Shown: piece after piece, positions 23,249 through 60,000 of the stretch
Position numbering within the stretch: position 1 is the first letter of the stretch
Layout: each line of letters starts with the position of its first letter
DNA from: Liolophura sinensis
Lineage: Eukaryota > Mollusca > Polyplacophora > Chitonida > Chitonidae
Assembly: GCF_032854445.1 (NCBI RefSeq)
Contig: NC_088301.1
Coordinates: forward strand, 38,057,187-38,117,186
Length of the DNA stretch: 60,000 bases
Reading direction: 5' to 3'
Program-made: the position numbers and the translations under genes
Notes under the pieces: model-generated
Told to the model about the DNA's origin: nothing
Databases searched by the model: none
Seen by the model: the letters and a program-made list of their open reading frames with translations, nothing else

Positions 23249-25166
23249 ATCAGGTCGAAAACATTTGTCATGAGGCAGCAATTATTTTCTTTAGATCTAC
23301 ATGTATCCACAAGATGGGCGGCCAGATTCCTTGGTAAATGTCATGCAAAGAAGGTACAATTAGCATTTTAAATGTTATACTTTAATCCTGGATTTGCTTT
23401 GATACTGAGTGCTGATCTGTTACTTGTGTTGTACAATACACTGTGGTTCTCGGTTGTTGAACCAATAGCAACAGCCCTTGAATAAATCAACTGTAGGACT
23501 GGTGGTCATTCTTGGCGATATACATACATGCAGTACATAGACTGCGCGTGTAGTATCGCCAGGTTCCCGGAGTTACACTGCATTAATTGACTCCCCTTTC
23601 CCCACTGTTGGTATTTTTAGAAAAAAAAAATCGGTCCGCGTATGTCCCATCTTGAGTATGACAGATTAACTCATGTTTGGAGAGCTCTAAAAATAGGCCG
23701 GATGTAAGGTCACGTCAGAATCACGATTCTGTTTATTTGACTCTGAAATCGAAATGCCGTAAAAGGACAAACTAGTCCAAAAGACTAATGAACGGGTCGA
23801 CAAAGACGAGCAAATTGCCTTGCCCAGAAAGCAACCAGCTCCTGTCCAGCTTACTGATTACATGGTCAAAACGAATACACAGCTTTCTTTAAATATGTTA
23901 AAGGATGTCTGTCTACAGTATTATCTCCTCGTGCAAATAGTTATTTCAGCTTGGTCAACTATAGTTGCTGTAATTTTCTAGGAACTGATTTATTTTAACT
24001 ACCATTTAATGCATTTAACAGTTAATAAGCACTTCTTTTATGTACATTAAGGCGTGTTTCGCCAAAAGATGTGTCGATACAATTATACACCAACTGTAGA
24101 AGCCGCTTTAGGCCTTTTTTGCAATTTCAAGCGTGGCTTCACCGGATCCGTAGGTATGACACATCTAAGCGTCAAGTAAATACCATTCGTAAACCATGTC
24201 GATAATCACTAGACCCATTTACAAAACTACATAAAACACTATTTCCTCAAGAATATGTAAGAAATAATTATATAAATAGTAAATAAAGCTGGGGACACGT
24301 ACAAGAGAAGCAGTCATGGGTTTTCAATGATGCGGATATTACATTATTTACGGATAGCAAAGCTTCAGACAAAAAAAAACCACATCTTATCAAACTAAGG
24401 ATGAGCGTAAATAATACTGTTGATAAATTACGAAGCATTAACGGGACTACTGAATGATCAATATATAGCGAAGTTTTCGATTAATTAGATGTACTAGATT
24501 AAGGATTCCGCGCTTCCCTATGGTAAATTATCCCCACCCTCACCCCTCTGAATACTTCGCCTGTCATTTCCCTAGAAATGGAGACAGAGAGTCAATGCAG
24601 AACGATGGACTTCACCGGCTTTGGTATCAGAGAAGTTTTGGTTGACTCAGACGAGCACGGATCAATGCTGAGTGTGGTTAATTATGTCCGATAATCAGAT
24701 ACACCCAAATTTACTATACATCTCATCAATGTCACATATTAAACAGGCCCAGTTTACAGATGGTTGTTTAATCGGACTAGAACAATCTGTGTTTTCTTAT
24801 GACTCTAATTTTATCTATACAATTCGTGCACATAGATATAGTAATGGGTGTCAAGAAAGGTGTAACCCAAAAGCCTAGTTACACGTCCGACTAGAAACGA
24901 TTTAAGTTTATTATTAAGCCCCATTTGCATACAGGAAGTTGTGAGTATCATCATACGTTAATTATTCAGTTTAATTTGAAAGTCATGAAGTAAATTAATT
25001 ATTAATAAGACATTTTGGGTTAATCTTTCTTCTCTTTCTTTTTCTCTACAAATGTCAATATTATTCTTATGTGGGGTGATTAGTTGTCTGGAGCTGATAC
25101 CGGAAGTCTGGTTTTCGCAATTTATAGATATTATCAATCTGCATGTCATGTTTTATCGAATATTTA

Positions 25167-25183
25167 CCCCCCCCCCCCCCCCC
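25167..25183. repeat. Poly-C run
   Basis: Seventeen consecutive C bases. Runs of this kind are prone to length errors in sequencing and to G-quadruplex formation on the minus strand. Confidence 0.95.
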
Positions 25184-25470
25184 AAATATTTAAATTTGAT
25201 ATCGATTTGACTTATGTTATAGAATTAATTGGAAGCTTCATGAAATATAATTCATTTCTGGATCTGGATCCTTAACAGTATAGAACATACTTGAATAATG
25301 TCCCCATCGGTAAACCATTATGACTTTGTACTTAAGACGTTCACTCTCAAAAAATTTTACATCTCGATCTTACAAATCCTGGCAATTCTTTTACATTTTC
25401 TTGCGATTTTGCATTTTCTGGTGAGTTACAATTTCGGGTTGTACAACAGTTAAGAAATAGTTTCCAAAAA

Positions 25471-25590
25471 TATATCTCCTAATTACGAAAAGGTATATCT
25501 CATAATTAGAAGAGTGTATATATCGTAATTGCGAGAAAGTATAACTCGTAATTACAATTAAATATTTCTTGCAATTACGAAATAATATCC
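25471..25590. repeat. 23-base-period minisatellite, five copies
   Basis: Units begin at 25471, 25494, 25517, 25540 and 25563, with a partial sixth at 25586. The consensus is close to TATATCTCGTAATTACGARA. The spacing is exactly 23 in each case while the bases have drifted. The core CGTAATTACG is itself a palindrome. Confidence 0.92.
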
Positions 25591-28500
25591 CGACTGACCT
25601 CAAAATTTGTTTGTAGAGGAAATCAGAGACAGTGATTACGATTTTAAAATCGACCTTGATATCGATCTTTCTACCTTATTTAAAAATGTTACCTTGATCC
25701 TAACTAACGATTAGGCTTAGCCTTTCGATAATGACTATACTGACTTTTTGCAATCAATCCACGACTTTACACATGACCTTAAGATTGACCTTTGCTAGTA
25801 GCGAACAAGTTAAAAGAATTAAATGGCTCCAGGTTACTTATCAGATGAAATTTTCTTCTGTTAATGCCACAGTTTTTTTTAGATGCTTTCACATATGTAG
25901 GAGACATATTTTGAGCATTTTTATGACTGACACTATCTGACTTCCTACGGAAACCAGGCCTAGCGCAGAAACTATACTAAGAATTACGCGTGCAACGACT
26001 GTGTGTCGGATGTAAACCTATTTGTAAAGTAAGTCTAATACTATAGTGATGCGCAGGCATACCGGTAAGGTAGGTAAATTAGTTTTGGAAATAAAGCAAC
26101 ATCTTGTGAGTAATGCAGAGCAGTTCTCTGTTTGATATTATGTCATTCAGTGCGTTAATCCAGTGTGCGCAGACCATAACGACTTCATTTGTTAACGGCT
26201 TTATTTTGTTAAGTCAAATTATTTAGCTGCCACTGTGAAATTAAAAAAAAAATATGTAGGTTATGTAAATTCTTAGTGTTCTGAACACCTGTTGCAAATA
26301 GATAGAGAAAACTTGTGCAATATTCTCCGGCACAAAACAAGAGCATGTAATGCATGTATGCCATGCATACACGTGACTAAATTACCGATCGCGTCGCGTT
26401 TACTTATATCCACTGCATGGCAGTCCTGTTTTTCCAGTTTGTCCAAGTTGGATTGCATGAGTAAAACAATGGCTTAATCAGTCAGGAGCGCTGTGATTCC
26501 GTAGATCGGCATAAAAGTAATGCATTGAAACAGTATAGATAAACCAATCTGAATAATCCATTAATCATTTACAAATTATATATAATGTTATACTTGTCTT
26601 TATCCCCTGAGGGTAAACTTTAGGCTTCACTCAAGATAGCACCGTCGGCACAATTTTAATACTGACAATCCATATTGTGCTATGTATGATATAAATTTCG
26701 TTTTTTTCTTCTTTTTAATGGCAATTATTTTGCACGATCCGCTGACAACCTATATTTATAGTTCCTTCATAGGTAGAACGTTATAATAGGTGTGATTGCA
26801 TGTGTTGTGATTTTTTAATTTTCATAGTTTTGTTTTTACTTTTATTCTCTTACCACTCAAGTTGGTTTCTTGTCTTAATTAAATATCTCGACCCGCGAAA
26901 TATTGATAAGTTCTAAAAATAAACATCTTGTGTTTGAAACTGAAATATTTAATCGCATTCAGTATCTTTACCTATAAATACCCTGTGACGTAACCCTAAC
27001 GATAAGCCGATAAAGTACTATAGATGACGGCTATCCGCCTGTTGCAACTCTGTTGTAATAAGAAACTTCATAACTGGCCGTTACAGACATGGCGATGAAA
27101 TATTTTATCTGTAGAAGAATGTGCCGTGAGATAGTTTCAATTGTTTCACGTTATGTAGTGGAAATCCGTTCATGTTGTTTTTATCCTTCTTGTCTAAACG
27201 AGTCTACATGCACATTTTACATTTATCCATAGGTGTTATCTGATGAGCGGTCTCCTGGTATAGATCTATTTTAGCTGCACTGGCAGTCTTTGTTCATTTT
27301 GAATAATAAAACTGTAGATCAGCATCAATATGGTGGATATGTCATCGTGCTGTGGCACACTTGTTCTTAGTCATACCACCATACACTAGATATAACATTG
27401 CTTCGTGTAGCCATCTTGCAATCACTTTCATTAAATATACCATCCGTACCAAGACAATTTGGCCGAAACAAATGAAATTTTTGAAGAACACTCTCTTTCG
27501 ATACTCTTTGTATGAAAATGCATGAACTCAGGTTCATGTATTTTTGTTAGGAATGACATTTTGAAAAGTATATATCTTTGAAAAGAGGCTCAACGTGTAT
27601 GCAGTATTCGGTTGCAAGCACCCTAGTCTAAAATGACGTTGTACGCTTTTCCGAACAGTGCCAGAGCACCATCTGGTTTCCCCAACACGTGAGTTATATT
27701 TGTCAATGAATAAACTGCATAGTCAGTTTAAAAGATCCAGAAGAACAGCAGGTCAAGTCTTCATTTTGTAAATAATCTTTACTCTATATATTTCCGTGTG
27801 ATATGAAATGGCTGATGAAAGCCAAATTAATTTTCAGATTATAAAGAAATACGTCTTGAATAATAACTGAATTGTTTGCAAAAGGCGAAGCTGCATGCAT
27901 GATGAATTGTAAATAGAAATGAGAAATATCGAAGTTAAGGCGCGCTGTGGCCCATAAGTTATGTCAGAAGCTATATGAGTTAATGAATCAGTTTAGCTAA
28001 TAAATCAATGTGACCGACAACTAGAAGTCATGGTTGCCTTTTGTGGTTTAATGCTGATCTCAAAGTCACCCATTTTGTATGCCGTTACGTCGCACAGAAA
28101 CTTCGGTTGAATAGTCAGGAGTAGGTTATTGTCTGTTTCTTTCGCATATACACGCATAATGACATACATATAAGTGTCGAGTGTTTCTCTTCAGCTCACG
28201 CCGTCTGCTTTTTCCAGATATAATTGTTCTTGAACAATAAATTAACGCAAAACAGAATCCGAGAAATGCTCGGTATAAAGTTCCTATAAAGATGCATGGG
28301 CGGCTAGACATCTTCAAACTATTGTTATCCTGTCTCCCTACTCAATCAGTTCTGCTGATTACTGAAATAAAATGATTATGGACTCATATACGCGAAATTA
28401 AATTAATGAATACGCTTTCAAATCTTTTTAATGAATACTCTTTTTAACTCCTTTTCCTTATTTCATAATTCCCTGGTGTGTGATACATATATTCGTATAA

Positions 28501-29994
28501 GAGTGGTCCAAGGCTAAAAGGTGGAGATCCACATACATATAGGAAACACTTTTCTTTCTTTTTGTTTGTCTGAAAAGAGAAAATTTATGGTGGTGAAATT
28601 TATAGGCAATAGTTTTATAATCAATGTCCTATCTACTTAATAACATTCTCCATAGAAAAGCCATTGTCACAATACCTGCATGCTATAGTCGCGGTAAAGT
28701 ACTTGACTATACAACAGGACGTTATGGAAATTCGCCTGACAAGTAGCGATTTAAAGTTTAGCAGAAGATTTCTCATGGATATCTTCCCTATATCGTTACC
28801 CGACATTGCAACAAAAGGATTGCAGGAGGAGACCGTGTTTATCACAGATGTTAGGCAATGGCAAAGAAACAAATGAACCAGAGATCCGATCCAATTCTAT
28901 TTCCTACTTTAGTTTATTTTCAATTTCTTTCCCTTTTTGTGTTATTTTGCCTCCTAAATCAGTGTATTATAAAGCATTCTCGGAATGCACTTTTAACAAC
29001 GCGACAGCATTCTTTAAAGTTCTGTATAAATTTTCTAATCAGCATGTTAAGTCAGTATTTAACTTGTGTAAATCAATTAAAAAGCAGATGTTGTACGATG
29101 AAATAGCTCATTCCATGTCTGTGCCATTGTGTTACTGTAAATGAGCTAAACTTTCTCCCACAACTAAGTTTGCGATTCTGAGAGTCCCTTTGAGAAAGTG
29201 TTTGGAGGTTTGCTTGGAAGGTAGAATGATAATATCATGATGAAGAAAGGGAAGTTTCATAACCAACCGTAGTATTATATGACATTTGTTTGGCTTTAAA
29301 ATGCCTTTAAGTGATTTTAGGTCATGTGTCGTATTGTATCGCACTTTGTAAGTTACCCCAAATGTAAGAAATAACATTCGACCTTGAACATGAATAAGAT
29401 CCTAAAGCTACTGGGGTAGTCAGTATATTGGTTCTTTGAACAGCATTTGAAAATTGATCTCGTATAATCCCAAAATAAGCTATGGCTTATCATCGGGTTT
29501 AGTAAACAGGAAACGGGTTGTCACCGAAACAGGAACAATTGAGATGACATTGCCAGCTGTTCCTTCAAAATCAAACAGACATATAGATAAACATGGCTGT
29601 TTTTCAAGGTCCTAGCCCGCATGATTTGGGCATTCGTTCAAAAGATTAGTGGCGGTGACCCACTGTGCAAGGCATTTAATCTGCCTTGAACTGGTGACTT
29701 TGTCTTCCGGTTCGACGAGATAAACTGGATGCATGTCAACGTTTGACTTAGTATTGACCTCGAATTCATCCTATTATTCCCCTGTTTAGACAAATTTAAG
29801 GGTTATTGTTGAACTTCTCATAGATGAGATGAAGTTTCATTTATTCATCAAGTGTTCTTTGGGGTGAAATCTGCAATTTCACCTACATGTATTACAAAGA
29901 ATAATGATTCACCTATGTAATCCACTTGAATTACATCTAAAGGTTGTTTATTTTGAGTGACAGATTCATTCGGGTGGAAAGAAATTTGTTGCAC

Positions 29995-30238
29995 TTGTTT
30001 ATTTATTTATGTTACTGGTGTTTTACGCCGAAGTTAAGAATATTTCAGTTATACGACTGCTGTCAGCATTATGGTGGGAGGTAACTCACGGCCAATCCGC
30101 AGGTTGTTGGAAGACCTTCACATATACGGCCGGCGAGAAAGCCAGCATGAACTGGACCTGAACTCACAACGACCGCATTTATGGAAAGCTCCTGGGTCAT
30201 TGCGCCGCGCTGGCGTGCTAACTCTCCAGACCACTCGT
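29995..30238 (-). mobile_element. Near-complete tRNA-derived SINE
   Basis: On the minus strand it begins with a tRNA-like head: A-box-like GAGAGTTAGCACGCC and B-box-like GAGTTCAGGTCC. The body has CATGCTGGC, CGGCCGTATATG, CCACCATAATGCTG and AGTCGTATAACTG, and the tail is rich in AAATA units. This layout matches a SINE family I know to be common in molluscan genomes. The 63-codon frame at 30071-30262 is only this element. Confidence 0.85.
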
Positions 30239-33200
30239 GATTCGTTTATAATTTCTTTTTAACTTTTTAACATACGGTATCACATCATTATTGTGAAAAT
30301 ATGAAACAAACAGTGTTTGGTCCAAGCTGAATTGACTTATGCACGCTTGCAATGCTCGAGTGTTGCCACTTTGCCCAGAAAACATGATTGAAAAGGCAGG
30401 GACGAGCCTGGACAACTACACAATTGAGGCCTGGATTACTTTAGGTGAGAAAGGTTCCAGATAAGGCCTGAGTTTACCTTGGACCATTGACTCACACTCG
30501 TACCTTGATTTTTTCGTTACTTTTTTTTAACAATCGAAACAACCACTGGTAATTTACAAGAAAAAAACATAAAAAGAATAAAAATATAAAAGATGAAAAT
30601 AAAAGGCCTTTAATGGTATCGTTGGAATGCTGAAATATTCCAAATGCCTTATAGATAATTATGCCTACACTTAAATGATGATCAACGAAAGCCGAGTGCT
30701 TTTAAGCTGAAGTAACCGATCCCATGTGGGTAAATTTGTTTGAATGCTTTTACAACAATAGGTTGTTTGTGCTCGGCCTTTGTCAGCGAGCGTTGAAGGA
30801 CGTAGAACAAGGTCAGGAGGTTTGCAGGCCAGACACACAGTTTGTGAGTAGCAGACGTGCAAGAATTCTTCTCCATTGCCGACTGTTTGTGTTTAATGTT
30901 GTAAATACAGGTCCTAGTTTTAACGCCGCTCTGTACACAGGCTGTGATATTGAAGGTAAAAAAGTATAAATCATTTAAAATCAAGACTAAAGAATGTGGC
31001 TTGAACGGCTGCTGTATTATCATCGTATTACGAAAGAAATGCATTGACAGATTCGGCTCGTTCTCCAAGTGTATTTACTTACATACTTGTATATACTTGA
31101 ATGAATGATTGATTAAGTGTGTGAATTTAAGTATAATAGTTAACAAAGACTGGCTTTGTTTCAAATGACTGAAACACCTTTTCGTAACTCTGGCTGTAAC
31201 GACGATTAGTGGTAAATGGAACTTTCATTTGTCATCTCATTTGTTAAAACCATATTAGTTTTGAAGTATAACTCCTTGAGAAGAAAATGCATCTTGAATC
31301 TTTGTATTTTTTAAATACTGGCCGGGCAGCCCATGTTGTTATTTAAACATAATCGACAAGATACTGAAAATTCATTCTATTTCCTGGGCGTTAGAAGATC
31401 GTTGAGTCAGAGGACGCAATATATAGATGCTTGAACACTTTAAAACCAGACCAGATTAGATATCGGATTAATCATGACATGAACATCCGAAAATTGTCCG
31501 AATATTGCTCTTTAAAGTTTCGTGATCAATAGGTATCTATTTTCAATTGTTGGCAGCAGTATGCAATGTTTTCCTGTCAGCCATGCTGGTCGCAAACGTG
31601 AACTGTTGTTGACATTGTATCTGGATGTCAGGCTGGCGAAGACATTCATACAGTGTTGACATTATAAAAATTGTCACCTGTTTGAATACGACAAACTGGG
31701 TTGGGCTGGACAAACAAGCAGATCGGGAGGTAGGCAAGCAACGCTACATACGGACACTGAAAGAGTATATATAAACATTACATAAACTATAAAAGATGAC
31801 TTTATTGATTTATAAAATCAATTTTCCCTCTGAATAGATGTATGTACTCATATGCTCATTTTTGATTCCTCCACAACACAGTTATTTAAATGTCATTTTA
31901 TGATGCGCAATGGTCAGTGTCATTATTTCCTTTGTATTGTACGTCATACTTGTGGCGCCAAACGGCACTGAGGTAAACAAGCCAGAAGGGAGCTCATCTC
32001 AATCTTAGGTGGAAGGAGTCTGGAAGCAAGTGTTCACATTTTACAAACATTTTGTATTTACAAGTTCTGTGGGAAGGACTTCGAATAGACGGTAACAGAG
32101 GACAATGACACAAGACATGCTACTGTAAGCTTCTTGAACATGAATCTGTGATTAGCACTAGAATAAGTAAGAAGAGAATCTTCAGTAACACAACAAACAT
32201 TACCAAGTTTCTCTTTCTCACCTAAAAGGAACTAGACGCGAGTTCAGTGAAACAATTTTCACAATTTTGTGTCAACAAGGCTTTGTTCAAATACCGGTAC
32301 AAAATAATTTTTTGTACTAGGAAAACATTAAAATATCAGCTTACATTCCGTATATGGCGTTCAAAAAGAAGACTAAACAACTTGCTGGAAAGCAACGACA
32401 ATGGTTTTATTTCATAATACGTATGTAAATATTGATTTACAAAAATCAACAACTTTCGGTAACAAAAACGCCAGCTGGCCATGTATATGCCAGGGTATAT
32501 CAATTGAACTTTATCTACACACGACTTACGAAAGACAACTTAAAGTTGTGGTTGCAACAGAAAAAAGAAATTATGTACAATAGAACATATTAATCAAGAC
32601 AGTATCAGAGGGCATTTTGATAACTTGGTAGCACCACTTCGTCAAATCCTCAGATCACTCAAGGCAAACAAAAACATTTAATCTGGTAAATTCGGTCGTT
32701 TCCTTTCATATCGGGCATGTGTTTTGTTTTCTTTCTTTTTTGTCTGGACAAGGCTTAAAATACGTCGATGGACACCAAGCCGCCGCTTAAAACATACCAT
32801 GCTTCTCAATGTCGTAATTTTACAACCAGCCTACGAATATAAACGGAAATGCCCGATGCAGTTACCAATCCCTTTTGAACTCTCAACAAATTTTGCATAT
32901 GTACATCACAGATCTGTTGACGTGGCATTTGGTAGTTCGCCCTAATTCAACATTTGCACAAGTAGCTTTTAAAGCTCCTTGTTTGTTATCCAAAGCCTCT
33001 CCTTTTCGATTATTTTGCCTTGGGCGATGTTTGATTAAGAGGATATGTCGTAATTGCTAACTACAACAGCCACGCGTACACATTAAAGTAAATTACAATA
33101 CATTAAATAGCAAACGAAAATGAACAATTTACTACGTGACTTGAGAAATAAACATAAAATTGCACTTTGACAGCACGATTTTCGTGGCAAGTAGCAGAAA

Positions 33201-34200
33201 GGTTGTGACTGGGCTCGACATTTCACAAAAATACTGTAAGTGTAAAGATTACACTAACGAAGTGTGAAAACTAAAACACTTCAAAGAGATCAACGCCGAT
33301 AGTTTGATACTTTAAGACTGCCATTTTTATAAAAAATATGGTACAGATATTTCTTAAAATTGTGTGGAAAGTCATCCATTTAGTCTTAAAATTTAGAGCA
33401 GTGAAGGTGTAACTAAACAAAAACAATAAGCAAACACCACTAATTGACACGCAAGAAAGATGGCTGTATGCAATAAACGCTTCAAATCACTCTATACAAA
33501 TCTTTCCAGTATCCATCTTGATACATCAGATCTTACGTAGCGTTTGTACCCATGAATAAAAAAAGGTTGGTCACGAGCAAATGGCACTTAAAGTACAGAG
33601 TTAAGTTAGATGAAAGAGGAGAAAAGTATCCTAAAAAACTGAAATTTACAGACTATAAGGCAAGAAAAGGTTGCGAAAGATTTTTATCCATCAATGTAAG
33701 ATAAAGTGACTTGCGTTTGAAAGAAAAGAAAAATAACTCTCACTTAATCTGGACGAAAACTTAGTACAGTCTCACCACTGTAACTTCGGTAACTCATACC
33801 TTCTGGATGGGAGTAGCGTAAATGAAACCAATCGATATAAGCTGGTATTGTGTGCAATATAATGCACTGGATTTTCCCAAAGCTTTAAGCAAACTTTTCA
33901 ACTGATTAGTTATTACATGCAATAAAATACAAGCTTACATCGTCATCAAATATGAACGGAAAAAACACATCCATAAATGAGACAGTAAGTTAAAATAATC
34001 AACTAGGGATTTACCACTCGTGTAGATGAAACGCATTCACACTTCAATCAGTGCATCAACAGAAATAAAAATAGTAAAAATATATATGTTATCACACAGT
34101 CTCCATTGGATGACGAGCATCAACTGTTTAGAAGATTTCCTAACAAAACAGAAACCACATTCGTTTCACATACACATTGGTTGACGTATGCATTGCATAT

Positions 34201-34206
34201 TTTATT
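34201..34206 (-). terminator. Poly(A) signal candidate of the PLK gene
   Basis: AATAAA on the minus strand, about 630 bases after the stop codon. It is the first such hexamer downstream, apart from one that begins three bases past the stop and is too close to serve. Confidence 0.5.
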
Positions 34207-34835
34207 CGCATCCGTTTGAAAAAAAAAATGTAACAACCAAGCTATGGCGAGAATGAGATCTTTCGGAGCTGATCATACCACAGGTCCATCATCCACGTAG
34301 TCAACATAACGAAACACTCCATTTTCAAGTAATAAGGTGGACACGCACATGTTGTGGAATGATCGCTAGAAGCTTCATTTCGACTCTATTGCTCCACATG
34401 GAATTCTAGAATTCCTTATGTCATCACATGAACTTCTGAACTCGGCAGGCTTTGCAAAGCTATCTATTAGGGATGTCCTGTTGATTACAAGGCACAAAGA
34501 ACAACTATAACGTTCAACCCTGTAGTGTAGGAATGTCATCACATGTTATCAATTAGAAAGAATTGGGCAAAAATGGACTAGACTGCATAGGCTGGAATAA
34601 TTAGGCAAATGGTGAACAGTTATAGCAAAAATAATACCCTCGTATTTGGGAGGGAAATATATGCAAGTTCCTTTCTCGTCGACATGCCTCATCCCGCCAG
34701 TAACGAGGCAGGAAGGCAGGTAGTTTGGAATGTGTCGTGGTAAGGCAAGGTTATCCATAATGGCTGGGTTTGTAAACCATAATGTCCCATCGTCGGGACT
34801 GAAAGACTGACATGGTTTTGCACAACTTTTATTTC

Positions 34836-59724
<24,889 letters not shown>

Positions 59725-59948
59725 TCAAAGTACCCCAGATTCTTTTTTAAAGAATACTGGACCTATGCAGGATATTTCTTTCTTTTTTCTAATGTTTGTA
59801 ATCTAGTTATGAAAAATGAATCCAGTAATTATGGGTCATTGAGAACACTTAACAACACCGCGTAAACAGAACTTCCAACCATCCGAGTTCTTCTCCAGCA
59901 CGTTTTTGGGCCGCTATATGTTTTCAAGGCGGTGGGTCTGTACCCTTG

Positions 59949-60000
59949 ATAGTTGTTCAGTGGTAGAGTGTATTGCCCAAACCTATACCAGCACTGGCCG
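59949..60000 (+). mobile_element. tRNA-like SINE head, cut by window edge
   Basis: AGTTGTTCAGTGGTAGAGTG followed by TATTGCCC matches the 5' half of tRNA (an A box like that of tRNA-Gly). It resembles the head of the element at 1330-1560. Only about 50 bases are visible, so a true tRNA gene cannot be excluded. Confidence 0.5.

Larger units (their letters stand above)
21641..34200. other. Gene-poor region and distal flank of the kinase gene
   Basis: About 12.5 kb without a supportable gene. Features found are SINE pieces at 23113 and 29995, a 17-base poly-C run at 25167-25183 and a 23-base-period minisatellite at 25471. The open frames here are short and unrecognised. The right part (about 32-34.2 kb) may belong to a longer 3' UTR of the kinase gene if the poly(A) signal at 34201 is bypassed. 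Confidence 0.6.

Noticed and set aside
28664-28876. 70-codon frame that looks somewhat protein-like (RLTSSDLKFSRRFLMD)
   Set aside because: No family match that I can name and no splice partner. It could be a transposon scrap.
34828-34833. AATAAA on the minus strand right after the kinase stop codon
   Set aside because: It starts three bases past the stop, too close to act as the usual poly(A) signal. The hexamer at 34201 fits better.
59949-60000. Functional tRNA gene at the right edge
   Set aside because: Only the A-box half is visible and it resembles the SINE head at 1330-1560, so a SINE is more likely.

Overview
The window is animal nuclear DNA. It is AT-rich and gene-sparse, its protein genes are split by GT-AG introns, and it carries tRNA-derived SINE copies. 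The SINE type, together with many TACATGTA and TAGGCCTA octamers, points to a lophotrochozoan, most likely a mollusc. I cannot name the species from sequence alone.

Three protein genes are supported. (1) At the left edge on the minus strand are the first five exons of the largest RNA polymerase I subunit (POLR1A). The gene starts at 3327 and runs out of the window at base 1. (2) At 8577-9830 on the plus strand is an uninterrupted 417-codon gene. It has a clear C-terminal Tctex1 dynein light chain domain, preceded by an exceptional tract of about 165 residues, nearly half of them histidine. It has a TATA-like box upstream and a poly(A) signal downstream. (3) On the minus strand from 59724 to 34836 is a complete Polo-like kinase of the PLK2/PLK3 type. 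I reconstructed 13 coding exons with consistent phases and GT-AG junctions, giving 671 residues. The kinase residues, the activation-loop threonine and the phosphopeptide-binding residues of both polo boxes are all present.

Layout: 1-3327 POLR1A 5' end; 3328-8416 spacer between the divergent POLR1A and Tctex1 genes; 8417-10435 Tctex1 gene with control signals; about 10.4-34.2 kb a long stretch with no supportable gene but with SINE copies, minisatellites, hairpins and a diverged duplicated segment; about 34.2-59.7 kb the kinase gene, whose introns hold a layered minisatellite, a SINE fragment, a palindrome and a perfect CRE-type octamer; 59.95-60 kb the start of another tRNA-like SINE head.

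The three genes share no pathway: ribosomal RNA synthesis, dynein or cilium motor function, and stress or cell-cycle signalling. The strongest candidate for something undescribed is the histidine-rich Tctex1 protein. No CRISPR array, operon, rRNA or functional tRNA gene was seen.
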